NCBI GenBank assembly: GCA_016787755.1
Contig: JAEUUA010000001.1
Coordinates: forward strand, 248,001-312,000
DNA: 64,000 nt
Direction: 5' to 3'
Origin: Cyclobacteriaceae bacterium
GTDB lineage: Bacteria > Bacteroidota > Bacteroidia > Cytophagales > Cyclobacteriaceae
A program made the translations under genes and the position numbers. The notes beneath the pieces were generated by a model. That model was not told where the DNA came from, made no database searches, and saw only the letters and a list, made by a program, of their open reading frames with translations. Shown one piece after another: positions 8,253 through 17,048 of this stretch. The number at the start of each line of letters is the position of its first letter. Positions within the stretch are counted from its first letter, which is position 1.

Positions 8253-10427
8253 ATGCGTAATCTCTGCCTTTTACTAATAATTGTAAGCCCCAGGTGGGTA
8301 CAAGGCCAGTTTACTTATACACTGGATCAACGCATTGCTGTAGAAGTCGAGGGGAAAACCATCTCGTTACCTTGGGCCGGTGGGCTTAATTCTGTTCAGG
8401 TAAATACGATGGATTTGAATGGGGATGGTAAAACTGATCTGGTGCTATTTGATCGTGCCGCCAATAAAATCCTGACTTTCCTCCATGAATCCAATCAGTA
8501 TGTATATGCGCCCGACTACGAAGAATTATTTCCAACCGAAGTAACGCAATGGCTGTTGCTGCGTGATTTCAATTGTGATGGAAAGAAAGACCTTTTTACC
8601 AGCGATCCATTTGGGATTGTAGTGTTTGTAAATACAACCAAGGCAAATGATAAATTAAGTTGGCGAGCGTACAATCCCGGTTTTCCACTTCTTACCAAAG
8701 GATTTACCAGCAACGTAAACCTCAAAGTGAATGAATCGGATATTCCCGCCATTGATGATGTTGATGGAGATGGGGATCTGGATATTTTAAATGTACGATT
8801 TGTTGGAATTGGAACCGTTGAGTGGCACAAAAATTTAAGCATGGAACGCACCGGCACGTGCGATTCACTGCAGTTGGAAAGAGTAACTCAAAACTATGGT
8901 AATTTTGAGGAGTGCTCATGTACCAAATTTGCGTTTGGTCAATCATGCGCCTCTTTACCCGGAGGCCGAACACAACATGCTGGTGGAAAAACTCTCTTAA
9001 CAATTGATTTGGATAATGATGGCGATCGCGAACTTCTTTTCTCTGAAGAAAGTTGCTCTCGTTTATCTATGCTTGAAAATGTTGGAACTGCTGAGAACGC
9101 TTTGATGACAAGCGCAGTTGGGTTTCCTGCTACCCATCCAATTAATTTTCTGATTTTTCCTGCTCCCTATCTGGAGGATTTAGACTTTGATGGAAAAGCT
9201 GATTTGATTGCTTCACCGAATATTTATTCGCGCACATTTCAAAATATAAATTTTAAAGAGTCGGTGTGGTTCTATAAAAACACGGGTACCGTACAACTCC
9301 CACAATTCACCTTTATAAAAACAAATTTTTTACAAGATCAAATGATCGATGTAGGTGATTTTGCCTCACCCGCTTTTATTGATGCCGATGGGGATGGAGA
9401 TCAGGATATGTTTATCAGCAACTATTCCGGCTCAGACTTTGTAAGTTCTGTTTATCAATACGAAAATATTGGTACGGCCGAGGAGGCTAAATTCAAATTG
9501 ATAACCACGGACTTCATTAATTTTTCGTTGGCCAATTTCTATAATACAAAAATTCAGTTTGCTGACATGAATGGTGACGCCACCTTAGATTTTGTGTTTA
9601 CCGCAACTAGCCAGCAAAGTGGAGCAACCACATTATTATTTGTGCCTAACACATCGACCCATGGCCTTAATTTTTCTGGTCAATCTCTTCAATCTACAAA
9701 CTTTTCAATTGCCGAAACTGAAAATATTTTGGTGGTGGATGTTAATCAGGATGGGTTAAATGACTTACTGATTGGAAAAACAACAGGCGCTGTACAGTAT
9801 TGGAGAAATGTTGGACCGACCGGCCAGTTCAACTTTACATTAGAAAATGGCAGCTTCCTTGGTTTAGGCTCCAGCACGGATAGGCAAAGTCCGGCTTTGG
9901 CCGCAGGGGATCTTGATGCAGATGGGAGAAGTGATTTAGTTTTATCTAATCAACGCGGTGAGTTCACTGTTTATGGAGATTTTCGTGTACAAGACAGCCA
10001 TGTTATTGGGGTAACCAATATTCTCTACAATTCATTTACAGAAAACTACGAGGCTAAGAATTTCGGTGGACGCGGATGGCCCACCATTGTAAATTTATTC
10101 GATACAGATCGGCCAGCTATCGTTTATGGCAATGCGCTGGGTGGGCTACATATATTGAGGAATGCAGAAAGTAAAACCTTGCCCAATGAACCTGTGGTTG
10201 ACATTTTTCCAAATCCGGTTGAAGAAAATGGAATCATGAAAATTAAAACCGACCGAAATATGATCGTTCAATTTTATACCGCATTAGGTCAAAAACTCAC
10301 TCAATCTTATTTTATTCCAGCCAATCAGGAATATCCAATTCAGTTTTCTCATGTAACAGCCGGGCTTTATCTTGCGCACTTTACGTACAACGGAAAAACC
10401 ATTGCCAAACGCTTTGTCATTCATTAA
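8253..10427 (+). CDS. Secreted FG-GAP/VCBS repeat protein with T9SS tail
   Basis: A 724-residue protein with an N-terminal signal peptide ending near WVQGQ. The body is a series of FG-GAP/VCBS blades with Ca-binding loops such as DLNGDGKTD, DVDGDGDLD, DLDNDGDRE, DADGDGDQD and DVNQDGLND, typical of a beta-propeller. The last roughly 80 residues form a type A type IX secretion sorting domain: VDIFPNPVEENG at the start, GLYLAHF near the end and a basic KRFVIH terminus. The protein is therefore predicted to be exported by Sec, moved through T9SS and attached to the cell surface or released. The ligand is unknown. The HAD gene follows after 15 bp. Confidence 0.9.
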   Translation: MRNLCLLLIIVSPRWVQGQFTYTLDQRIAVEVEGKTISLPWAGGLNSVQVNTMDLNGDGKTDLVLFDRAANKILTFLHESNQYVYAPDYEELFPTEVTQWLLLRDFNCDGKKDLFTSDPFGIVVFVNTTKANDKLSWRAYNPGFPLLTKGFTSNVNLKVNESDIPAIDDVDGDGDLDILNVRFVGIGTVEWHKNLSMERTGTCDSLQLERVTQNYGNFEECSCTKFAFGQSCASLPGGRTQHAGGKTLLTIDLDNDGDRELLFSEESCSRLSMLENVGTAENALMTSAVGFPATHPINFLIFPAPYLEDLDFDGKADLIASPNIYSRTFQNINFKESVWFYKNTGTVQLPQFTFIKTNFLQDQMIDVGDFASPAFIDADGDGDQDMFISNYSGSDFVSSVYQYENIGTAEEAKFKLITTDFINFSLANFYNTKIQFADMNGDATLDFVFTATSQQSGATTLLFVPNTSTHGLNFSGQSLQSTNFSIAETENILVVDVNQDGLNDLLIGKTTGAVQYWRNVGPTGQFNFTLENGSFLGLGSSTDRQSPALAAGDLDADGRSDLVLSNQRGEFTVYGDFRVQDSHVIGVTNILYNSFTENYEAKNFGGRGWPTIVNLFDTDRPAIVYGNALGGLHILRNAESKTLPNEPVVDIFPNPVEENGIMKIKTDRNMIVQFYTALGQKLTQSYFIPANQEYPIQFSHVTAGLYLAHFTYNGKTIAKRFVIH

Positions 10428-10442
10428 GTATTCTTTCCAACT

Positions 10443-11099
10443 ATGAATTCTTTTGCAGTCATCTTTGATATGGATGGTGTTATCATCGATAGCAATCCAT
10501 TTCACAAAATTTCCCTTCGCCAGTTTTGTTTACAGTATGGTTATCGCCTAAGTGATGAAGAATTATTAAACAAAATTTATGGCCGAACAAATAATGATTG
10601 GATCCGCAATCTGTTTGGCGATCTTCCCAAAGAAAAAATTTTAGAACTTGGGGAGGAAAAGGAAGCACTTTTTCGCGAACTCTATAAAAACGAAATAAAA
10701 CCGTTGGCCGGATTAGAAGGTTTTTTGAAATCTCTTGAAACTCACAAAATAACCAAAGCCATTGGAACCTCCGCACCGCGCAGCAATGTTGATTTTTGTC
10801 TGACTGCTACACACCTGGAAAAATATTTTGAAACAATTTTAGATCAATCGGATGTTGAACAAGGAAAGCCCAATCCGGAGATTTATTTAAAGGTAGCTAA
10901 GCGAATTGGGTTCGATCCAACCCAGTGCATTGTTTTTGAAGACTCGCTTTCAGGGGTAGAGGCAGCACAACGGGCAGGAGCAAAAGTGGTGGGTGTAACC
11001 ACAACTCATAGTCGTGAAGAATTAGCGCATACCAATTTTGTTATTGATCACTTTATAGGCCTTACACCTGAAATCGTGTTCAAAGAAATTTATCATTAA
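10443..11099 (+). CDS. HAD phosphatase, beta-phosphoglucomutase-like
   Basis: A 218-residue cytoplasmic HAD hydrolase. Motif I is DMDGVIIDSNP near the N-terminus (nucleophile Asp plus acid/base Asp), motif II is the TSAP segment, the Lys motif is in EQGKPNPEIYL, and motif III is VFEDSLSGVEAA. The C1 helical cap and overall length match the beta-phosphoglucomutase/phosphatase subfamily. The substrate is probably a sugar phosphate but cannot be fixed from sequence. The stop overlaps the stop of the convergent response regulator by four bases. Confidence 0.88.
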   Translation: MNSFAVIFDMDGVIIDSNPFHKISLRQFCLQYGYRLSDEELLNKIYGRTNNDWIRNLFGDLPKEKILELGEEKEALFRELYKNEIKPLAGLEGFLKSLETHKITKAIGTSAPRSNVDFCLTATHLEKYFETILDQSDVEQGKPNPEIYLKVAKRIGFDPTQCIVFEDSLSGVEAAQRAGAKVVGVTTTHSREELAHTNFVIDHFIGLTPEIVFKEIYH

Positions 11100-11734
11100 C
11101 GAATCAAATTATTCGCAAAGGCATACTTAATTAACCCGACAATAGAAGTTGTATTTGTTTTTCGAAAAATGTTTTTGCGGTGAGTCTCTACCGTTCGCTC
11201 ACTAATAAACAATTGGTCAGCAATTTGTTTGTTCGAATTTTCTTTAGCGATAAGATTCAATATCTCGCGCTCGCGCTCCGTTAGAAGTTCTTCCGGATGA
11301 TCATTACTCATACCCGTTAGCATAAGTTTGGTAATTTCGGGGCTTACATAAGCCATGCCTTTTGCAATTTGCATTAAAGCAGATTTTAGTTCTGTCTGTT
11401 GGATGCTTTTTAAAAGATACCCGTCTACCCCTTCTTTTAGAATCTGTTTGACAAGAATCCCCTCATCGTGCATACTAAGTATGACGCGCTTAGTGGCCGG
11501 AAACTTAGTTTTTGTTTTTATACATAGTTCCAACCCATTAACACCCGGCAGACTATAATCTGTAAGCAAGATGTCGGGTCTGTTTTTATCCATAAGCACA
11601 AGCGCCTCCTCTGCATTACTGGCTGTTCCCAATATTTCAAATCGATCATCCAGATCAAACATGGATTTTAAACCATCCAACACAATGTGGTGATCATCTA
11701 CCAGAAAAAGTTTAATGGATACACTATTAGTCAT
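11096..11734 (-). CDS. NarL/LuxR-type response regulator
   Basis: The 212-residue transcription factor has a receiver domain with acidic pair Asp13/Asp14, phospho-acceptor Asp59 (ILLTDYSLPG) and the switch Lys in GYLLKSI. A C-terminal LuxR helix-turn-helix follows: LTEREREILNLIAKENSNKQIADQLFISERTVETHRKNIF. It is the last gene of the run kinase - membrane protein - regulator, so it is almost certainly the partner of the TPR histidine kinase at 12397-14334. The targets are unknown. Confidence 0.92.
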   Translation of the reverse strand: MTNSVSIKLFLVDDHHIVLDGLKSMFDLDDRFEILGTASNAEEALVLMDKNRPDILLTDYSLPGVNGLELCIKTKTKFPATKRVILSMHDEGILVKQILKEGVDGYLLKSIQQTELKSALMQIAKGMAYVSPEITKLMLTGMSNDHPEELLTEREREILNLIAKENSNKQIADQLFISERTVETHRKNIFRKTNTTSIVGLIKYAFANNLIR

Positions 11735-11762
11735 AGTATTAAAAATAGTCGATTATAGCCAA

Positions 11763-12326
11763 TTAGTTAAATCCTTGTGGAAGAAATTGAAGCGGTATAT
11801 TCTCGGGTCGGTAAACGTTGGGTAACCGACCCCAGTTAAGAAAAATAATGAGCCCAATAGCAAGCAATGAAAGACCCACCGCCAATATGTTTGAGTTTAT
11901 AGGACTCAATTGCAGTAATTCGAGCACAAGGGAAAAAATGAATGCAATTACAACCGCACTGCATGCCCAAATCAATAGGCCTTTTATATTTTTGCCACAG
12001 GTATACTCAGCCGTGCTTTTGTCTTTCAAATGAAAGTGAAGGATTCGAATAAATGTCGTGTATTGGTGTGATCGATCTTCTCGTTCGAGGTGGGATAAAT
12101 AGAATTGATTGGTTATGGTTATTGGCTGTTGTCCATCGGGTTGTATCACTGCGCTAAATTTCTTTTTTGATTTACACAATCGAACCGTCAAAATGTTGGC
12201 GTAAGGAATAATGCGTTCCTGTCCTTCGGATTGAATGGTTAGATTATACTGTGTGAGGATTGCGGTGCACGGTTTGTCGGACAAACTGTTTTTATAGGTG
12301 TACTCCCCCGAAACTTTCATGACCAT
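11763..12326 (-). CDS. Unknown membrane protein inside a two-component operon
   Basis: I do not recognise this family. The predicted protein (187 residues from the ATG at 12326; 199 from an in-frame ATG at 12362) has a soluble N-terminal part of beta-strand character, about residues 1-105, with several basic clusters. Two hydrophobic helices follow, near residues 115-140 and 148-168, and a short Pro-rich tail. It lies 28 bp before the response regulator and about 70 bp after the kinase (35 bp if the longer start is used), all on one strand, so co-expression is likely. It may report membrane status to, or be controlled by, the two-component pair. The start is uncertain. Confidence 0.75.
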   Translation of the reverse strand: MVMKVSGEYTYKNSLSDKPCTAILTQYNLTIQSEGQERIIPYANILTVRLCKSKKKFSAVIQPDGQQPITITNQFYLSHLEREDRSHQYTTFIRILHFHLKDKSTAEYTCGKNIKGLLIWACSAVVIAFIFSLVLELLQLSPINSNILAVGLSLLAIGLIIFLNWGRLPNVYRPENIPLQFLPQGFN

Positions 12327-12396
12327 AAAAGTACCTTGAGGATCAGGGAGCAGAAATACCACTTTCTTGGTATTTCAAACTCCGTACCAGCACGGA

Positions 12397-14334
12397 TCAT
12401 TCAACCTGAGCAACCAGCAGTGGCACTGCTACTACCATCGTTGTTCCCCTTCTTCCCTTTTTTGTGTCAATTTCAATAGTGCCTTTTATCATGTGTAACC
12501 GGGAATTAATGTTTTTCCAACCATTGCCGTGGCTTGCTGTTAGGTCTTCCACGTCAAAACCATTACCGTTGTCTTCTATCGTGAGAATTAATTCTTCTGG
12601 GTGCTGAACCAGTTGAATTGATATCTGATCACCCCCGCTATATTTTATCACATTGTTTACCCATTCCTGGCATATTCGATACAAAGCTATGCCATGATCT
12701 ACCGACATTTCTTTATCTAGATTGTATGTTTGCACGGCAACCGATACCCCTCCCGATCTGTTTATTCGCGAAGCAAACTCCTTCAGGGCTTCCTGAATTC
12801 CACTTTTCATTAACACCTGTGGCATCAGGTTAAAGGCAATGTTTCTGATTTCTAGATTCATATCATTGAGTACGCCCAATGCGTGATCAACTGTTGGCTT
12901 TTCTACCACCTCGCGGGAAAGGCTAAGTCGCAAGGCCGAGATCATTTGCCCAAACCCATCATGCAAATCAGCAGCAAACCGTTTTCGCTCCTCCTCTTGC
13001 GATCCAATTACGGCTTTCAATTGACTTTCGCGCAAAGCAGCCCGGGTAGTTTGCAGTTCGGCCTGTTGCTTTAATTTAAGTCGATTCTTCCATAAATAGC
13101 CGAAGGCAATAATGGCCCCGAGCATAGCGAGTAGTAAAAATATTGCCAGCAAACTCTGATTGAGTCTGGAGTCCTTAATTTCATTTTCTTGCTTTAACAC
13201 CAGAATCTCATTTTCTTTTTTTACTGTTTCATATTGTGTTTGAAGTTCTGCCATTTGCTTGGCTTTCTCCTGCTGATATAAAGTGTCCTTAACAACCATA
13301 GATTTCTTTAACTCTGCATAAGCTCCTTCAAAGTTTTGTTGTCCCGCTTTAACATCAGCCAATGCGAGCCGGGCATCCATTACTTCTTTACGTGCATTGA
13401 TTCGTTGCGCAAGGGTCAAGGCATCCGAAGCAAGTTTTTCAGCCAATTCAAATTTGCCATCTTCGCGATACATATTAGCCAGGTAGATCATGACAAAAGA
13501 AAGCTCTTTCTTATTGTCATACGTTTCATTCAATTTTTTTGCTCGTAATAAATAAGATTTAGCCAATTCCTTGTTACCCAGCTTATCATAGGCCATGCCT
13601 GCATTACACAATGTGGTGGGTAAAAATTGTTGAACATTCTGAGCTTCAAATTCATTGGAAGCCAGTAAGGAGTAGTGCAGGGCACTATCATAATTAGGCA
13701 GGTAATAATAAACCGAACCCAGGTTGGCATGACACACCGCTATTCCAAATTTTTTATTCAGTCGAGTATAGATCGACAGGGCTTCCTGGTAATTGGAAAT
13801 AACCCGCTGATATTCTTTTTGACTTTTAAAAACAATGGCCATGTTTATGATCACCATCGCAATCTTCTCATCATCATTTAGATATTCATAGATTTTCCGT
13901 GCACTTAAGTAATATTCAATTGCTTTAGGAAAGTTGCCCTGCTCATCATAAATGATCCCTATGTTATTAAGCGTGTTGGCAGTTTTTGAATCATCCCCAA
14001 TTTTCTTCCGCAAAGTCAGTGCGCTCAGCTCAAAATCTAATGCCTCCTTATAATTACCTTGGGCTTCGTGGGTGATGCCTACATTATGAAGCGCTTCAAC
14101 CTCATAGTCCTTATAATTAAGATCCCGCGAAAGCGAAAGAGCCTGGAGCCCGTACGCCCGAGCGGTATCTGCATTTACAAAGCGTAATTCCCAGCACAGT
14201 TCAAGCAAGACTTTTATTCGCTCACTTTCATTTTTTGGCCTATCCAATAGCGCTTTCAGGCTGTCGATACTTCCGCTTTGACTTTTTGCAACCAAAGCCC
14301 CCAGGCATAACGCAAACACAAGAATCTTTCTCAT
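12397..14334 (-). CDS. TPR-containing sensor histidine kinase (NarX/DesK type)
   Basis: The 645-residue protein begins with a signal peptide (cleavage near VAKSQ). A periplasmic array of tetratricopeptide repeats fills about residues 45-345, with classic segments such as NNIGIIYDEQGNFPKAIEYY. A coiled coil and one transmembrane helix (about 395-415) come next, then a HisKA_3 domain with QEEERKRFAADLHDGFGQ (His458) and an HATPase_c domain ending with DNGNGFD and GNGWKNI. This domain order is common in Bacteroidota and pairs with LuxR-type regulators, one of which is two genes downstream. Confidence 0.92.
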   Translation of the reverse strand: MRKILVFALCLGALVAKSQSGSIDSLKALLDRPKNESERIKVLLELCWELRFVNADTARAYGLQALSLSRDLNYKDYEVEALHNVGITHEAQGNYKEALDFELSALTLRKKIGDDSKTANTLNNIGIIYDEQGNFPKAIEYYLSARKIYEYLNDDEKIAMVIINMAIVFKSQKEYQRVISNYQEALSIYTRLNKKFGIAVCHANLGSVYYYLPNYDSALHYSLLASNEFEAQNVQQFLPTTLCNAGMAYDKLGNKELAKSYLLRAKKLNETYDNKKELSFVMIYLANMYREDGKFELAEKLASDALTLAQRINARKEVMDARLALADVKAGQQNFEGAYAELKKSMVVKDTLYQQEKAKQMAELQTQYETVKKENEILVLKQENEIKDSRLNQSLLAIFLLLAMLGAIIAFGYLWKNRLKLKQQAELQTTRAALRESQLKAVIGSQEEERKRFAADLHDGFGQMISALRLSLSREVVEKPTVDHALGVLNDMNLEIRNIAFNLMPQVLMKSGIQEALKEFASRINRSGGVSVAVQTYNLDKEMSVDHGIALYRICQEWVNNVIKYSGGDQISIQLVQHPEELILTIEDNGNGFDVEDLTASHGNGWKNINSRLHMIKGTIEIDTKKGRRGTTMVVAVPLLVAQVE

Positions 14335-14448
14335 TGAGGAAAAATATTAGTTTTTCAGGTAATTAGAAGGGTTTTGCCATACCATAAGTAATAATTAAGT
14401 CCATTCCTTCAACCTTTTACACTCAATCGTCAATATTTTAGATGAGAC

Positions 14449-14480
14449 TTGGTTTATTAGGTGCCATTTCCCGATATTTG
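14449..14480 (+). promoter_or_regulatory. Candidate promoter of the rpmB operon
   Basis: TTG at 14449-14451, a 21-bp spacer, then GATATTTG at 14473-14480, which differs from TAnnTTTG at one base. The spacing is close to the Bacteroidota -33/-7 arrangement. It lies 43 bp before the rpmB ATG and just before a hairpin. Confidence 0.4.
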
Positions 14481-14484
14481 CAGT

Positions 14485-14500
14485 CCCTTTTCAGAAAGGG
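14485..14500 (+). other. Leader hairpin upstream of rpmB
   Basis: CCCTTT (14485-14490), loop TCAG, AAAGGG (14495-14500), located in the predicted 5' leader of rpmB about 20 nt before the start codon. It lacks a U tract, so it is not a terminator. It could be a ribosomal-protein leader element, but this is untested. Confidence 0.35.
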
Positions 14501-14523
14501 GTTAAATCATCAAATAAGGTATT

Positions 14524-14763
14524 ATGGCGAGGGTTTGTCAAATCACAGGAAAAAGACCTCAGGTAGGCAATAATGTTTCTCACGCGAACAATAAGACGAA
14601 GCGTAGATTTTATCCAAATCTGCACACGAAGCGTTTTTTTATTCCGGAAGAAGATAAGTGGATTACTTTAAAAGTATCTGCGAAAGCAATTAAGACAATC
14701 AATTTGAAGGGAATTACGGCTGTTTTGAAAGAAGCAAAAGCCAAAGGAACCCTTTCAATCTAA
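14524..14763 (+). CDS. rpmB: 50S ribosomal protein L28
   Basis: The 79-residue basic protein starts [23 protein letters not shown], the standard L28 N-terminus, and continues with [16 protein letters not shown]. It is a structural component of the large ribosomal subunit. It heads the operon rpmB-rpmG-DUF4295, with a 20-bp gap to rpmG. The length and start are typical for Bacteroidota. Confidence 0.97.
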   Translation: MARVCQITGKRPQVGNNVSHANNKTKRRFYPNLHTKRFFIPEEDKWITLKVSAKAIKTINLKGITAVLKEAKAKGTLSI

Positions 14764-14783
14764 CCGCTAAATAAGCTGCTATC

Positions 14784-14966
14784 ATGGCAAAGAAAGGAAA
14801 CAGAATTCAGGTAATATTAGAGTGCACTGAGCACAAAGCTACGGGCATGCCGGGCATGAGCCGTCACATTACCACTAAAAACCGCAAGAATACTACTGAG
14901 CGTATTGAGCTTAAGAAGTACAACCCGGTATTAAAGAAATACACGTTACACAAAGAAATTAAGTAA
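14784..14966 (+). CDS. rpmG: 50S ribosomal protein L33
   Basis: The 60-residue protein with [18 protein letters not shown] and the C-terminal [19 protein letters not shown] is L33. The usual CxxC zinc ribbon is absent (only one Cys, in ECTEH), so this is the zinc-independent form. The downstream DUF4295 gene starts 2 bp after the stop codon. Confidence 0.97.
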   Translation: MAKKGNRIQVILECTEHKATGMPGMSRHITTKNRKNTTERIELKKYNPVLKKYTLHKEIK

Positions 14967-14968
14967 TC

Positions 14969-15124
14969 ATGGCAAAGAAAGTTGTTGCGTCCCTCAAGAA
15001 AACAGACGGCAAAAATTACGCGAAAGTAATTCGTGCCGTGAAGTCAGAAAAAACTGGTGCTTACATCTTCAAAGAAGAAATTGTAGTAACAGACCTGGTT
15101 AAGGAAACTCTTGCCAAAAAATAA
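14969..15124 (+). CDS. DUF4295 small basic protein
   Basis: A 51-residue Lys-rich protein, MAKKVVASLKKTDGKNYAKV at the N-terminus, ending in TDLVKETLAKK. It matches the DUF4295 family, which is confined to Bacteroidota and usually sits directly after rpmG. Only 2 bp separate it from the rpmG stop, and a strong terminator follows. Size, charge and operon suggest a ribosome-associated or accessory ribosomal protein; this role is inferred from context. Confidence 0.88.
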   Translation: MAKKVVASLKKTDGKNYAKVIRAVKSEKTGAYIFKEEIVVTDLVKETLAKK

Positions 15125-15146
15125 TCTTAGCTGAACAAGAAATTAG

Positions 15147-15177
15147 AAAGTCCCCAAACAAGGGACTTTTTTTATTT
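15147..15177 (+). terminator. Rho-independent terminator after DUF4295
   Basis: AAAGTCCC (15147-15154), loop CAAACAA, GGGACTTT (15162-15169), then a T-rich tail. It closes the L28-L33 operon ahead of ftsY. Confidence 0.85.
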
Positions 15178-15215
15178 AGCGCTATCTTCAACGGAATTAT
15201 TAACCACCAATCAGT

Positions 15216-16172
15216 ATGTCTTTCTTCTCGGATTTGTTTGCTAAGGAAAAAAAGGAAACGCTGGATCAGGGGTTGCAAAAATCCAATCAGAGCTTCTTTA
15301 CTAAGTTAGGAAAAGCGATCGCTGGAAAAGCGACTGTGGACGAAGAAGTGCTGGACAGCCTGGAGGAAATACTTATTTCCTCAGATGTAGGCATAAACAC
15401 CACGGTAAAAATCATTGAAAAAATTCAGGCTCGCGTTGCCCGCGATAAATATTTAGGCACTTCTGAATTGGATAAAATCCTAAAAGAAGAAATTGCCAAC
15501 CTCCTTTCTGAAAACAATACCGAAGACCTTGGAGATTTTGATGTTCCTGCAGGAATAAAACCTTACGTGTTAATGGTGGTGGGTGTAAATGGAGTGGGTA
15601 AAACTACCACGATTGGCAAGCTTTCCTCACAATTTAAAAAGAAAGGGAAATCTGTTGTGTTAGGTGCAGCCGATACATTCCGCGCAGCAGCTGTCGATCA
15701 ATTGAAAATATGGGGCGAGCGGGTTGGTGTCCCCGTAATTTCAAAAGGCATGAATACAGACCCTTCTGCAGTTGCCTATGATGCCGTTAAACATGGCGTT
15801 GATACTGGAGCCGATATCATCATTATCGATACTGCGGGTCGCCTGCACACTAAAGTGAACTTAATGGCCGAGCTTTCTAAGATTAAGCGCGTGATGGAAA
15901 AGGTAATCCCCAATGCTCCGCATGATGTTATGTTAGTATTAGATGGAAGCACCGGCCAGAATGCACTTGTGCAAGCGCGTGAGTTTACAAAGGCAACGGA
16001 TGTAACGTGTTTGGCAATCACCAAACTAGACGGTACCGCTAAAGGGGGTGTAGTAATCGGAATTTCTGATGAATTTAAAATTCCCGTTCGTTATGTTGGG
16101 GTAGGCGAGAAAGTGGAGGATCTTCAAGTATTCAACAAAGCCGAGTTCGTTGATTCACTTTTTAAGAAGTAG
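15216..16172 (+). CDS. ftsY: Signal recognition particle receptor FtsY
   Basis: A GTPase that docks SRP-bound ribosomes at the inner membrane. The 318-residue protein has a short N domain (the long acidic A domain of E. coli is absent), then the NG core: P-loop GVNGVGKTTT (from residue 123), GAADTFRAAA, IIIDTAGRLHTK, and the guanine-specificity motif TKLDGTAKGG. The C-terminal helix ends with KAEFVDSLF. It has its own transcription unit after the terminator at 15147. A weak box, TATCTTCA, lies near 15183. Confidence 0.96.
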   Translation: MSFFSDLFAKEKKETLDQGLQKSNQSFFTKLGKAIAGKATVDEEVLDSLEEILISSDVGINTTVKIIEKIQARVARDKYLGTSELDKILKEEIANLLSENNTEDLGDFDVPAGIKPYVLMVVGVNGVGKTTTIGKLSSQFKKKGKSVVLGAADTFRAAAVDQLKIWGERVGVPVISKGMNTDPSAVAYDAVKHGVDTGADIIIIDTAGRLHTKVNLMAELSKIKRVMEKVIPNAPHDVMLVLDGSTGQNALVQAREFTKATDVTCLAITKLDGTAKGGVVIGISDEFKIPVRYVGVGEKVEDLQVFNKAEFVDSLFKK

Positions 16173-16173
16173 G

Positions 16174-16332
16174 CTAAATTGGTTTTTTGAATGATTTGAA
16201 AATGGTAAGGAGCGGGGAGATCAGGAATCCAATCATAAACGTATCCCAAAAATCCCAGCCTTTTTCATGAGCTCTGGAAGCAAACAGAAAACAAACCAAA
16301 GTGTAGATCAATCCAGCCACTGGAATATCCAT
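16174..16332 (-). CDS. Small two-helix membrane protein, unknown
   Basis: 52 residues from the ATG at 16332 (an upstream in-frame ATG at 16362 would add ten). Two hydrophobic helices, about residues 5-19 and 32-44, flank a polar loop SRAHEKGWDFWDTF, and the tail is basic (KSFKKPI). It lies 35 bp after the DUF6048 gene on the same strand (5 bp with the longer start), so it may be the third gene of that operon. The plausible membrane topology and tight packing argue that it is real, but there is no family assignment. Its stop is 1 bp from the ftsY stop. Confidence 0.55.
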   Translation of the reverse strand: MDIPVAGLIYTLVCFLFASRAHEKGWDFWDTFMIGFLISPLLTIFKSFKKPI

Positions 16333-16367
16333 TCTACAATTTAGATGAAAACCAGAAGTCAAAAAAA

Positions 16368-17048
16368 TTATTTCGAACCCTTAAACGGAATTCGCCAAAA
16401 GGCCTGATAATTAAAGCCCCAGTAAATCCCTTTAAACGTCTGACCAAATCCGGGTATCTCATAGGTTTCAAAAGCAGGATTGCCAGTAACCGAGGGTAAA
16501 AATTTCATACGCGCTGTGTAGCCCATCCAAAATTGTTTCCAGATTTTTACCCGCAAGCCCGTTGTTAATTCAACCCATCCGCCCTTAGCTCCTATGTTGG
16601 ACGACTCCACTTGAAAATCTCCAAAATTACTTGCGGTAGTTTGGTACACGATATGTTCATTAAAATTAGCTCGAGCGTAGCGAAAGCCGATGAAGAACAT
16701 GTTCTTATCCGGATCCTTCAACATAAAATTAATATCTGCTCCGATCCTAAAATACCGACCATCGTTTTGGTAGGTGCCATTGGTAATCGGTAAATCCCGA
16801 GTCCACGATCCATAATCCAGCGCGGCATAATAGCGCCCAAAATCAACATCTGCGTTAGCTTCCCATCCCGAAAAAGAACTATTTGTAAAATTCTTGCCAA
16901 GGCTGATTAAATCCGTGCCTAAGCGAATGCCAGTAGGTTTTTGAAATCTACGTGTTGAATCTGCTGGATCATTCTTCTTTTGACCCGCACACTGACCAAC
17001 AATCATCAACACGAAAGCACTACTCAATAAATATTTCCAGATTAGCAT
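16368..17048 (-). CDS. DUF6048 family outer-membrane-like protein
   Basis: The 226-residue protein has a signal peptide (cleavage near GQCAGQ) followed by alternating strands typical of an outer-membrane beta barrel: GIRLGTDLISLG, NADVDFGRYYAALDYG, FRIGADINFML, MFFIGFRYARANF and a terminal YWGFNYQAFWRIPF. This fits DUF6048, a Bacteroidota family usually next to DUF6452. Its start overlaps the upstream DUF6452 gene by 29 bp. Function is unknown. Confidence 0.8.
   Translation of the reverse strand: MLIWKYLLSSAFVLMIVGQCAGQKKNDPADSTRRFQKPTGIRLGTDLISLGKNFTNSSFSGWEANADVDFGRYYAALDYGSWTRDLPITNGTYQNDGRYFRIGADINFMLKDPDKNMFFIGFRYARANFNEHIVYQTTASNFGDFQVESSNIGAKGGWVELTTGLRVKIWKQFWMGYTARMKFLPSVTGNPAFETYEIPGFGQTFKGIYWGFNYQAFWRIPFKGSK

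Noticed and set aside
14335..14523. Gap before rpmB as a possible small RNA gene
   Set aside because: Only a weak promoter and one short hairpin are seen; there is no conserved RNA structure that I can recognise.
16174..16332. Toxin of a toxin-antitoxin pair
   Set aside because: It has two hydrophobic helices, which small membrane toxins can share, but no antitoxin RNA or partner gene is evident; an envelope partner of DUF6048 is more economical.
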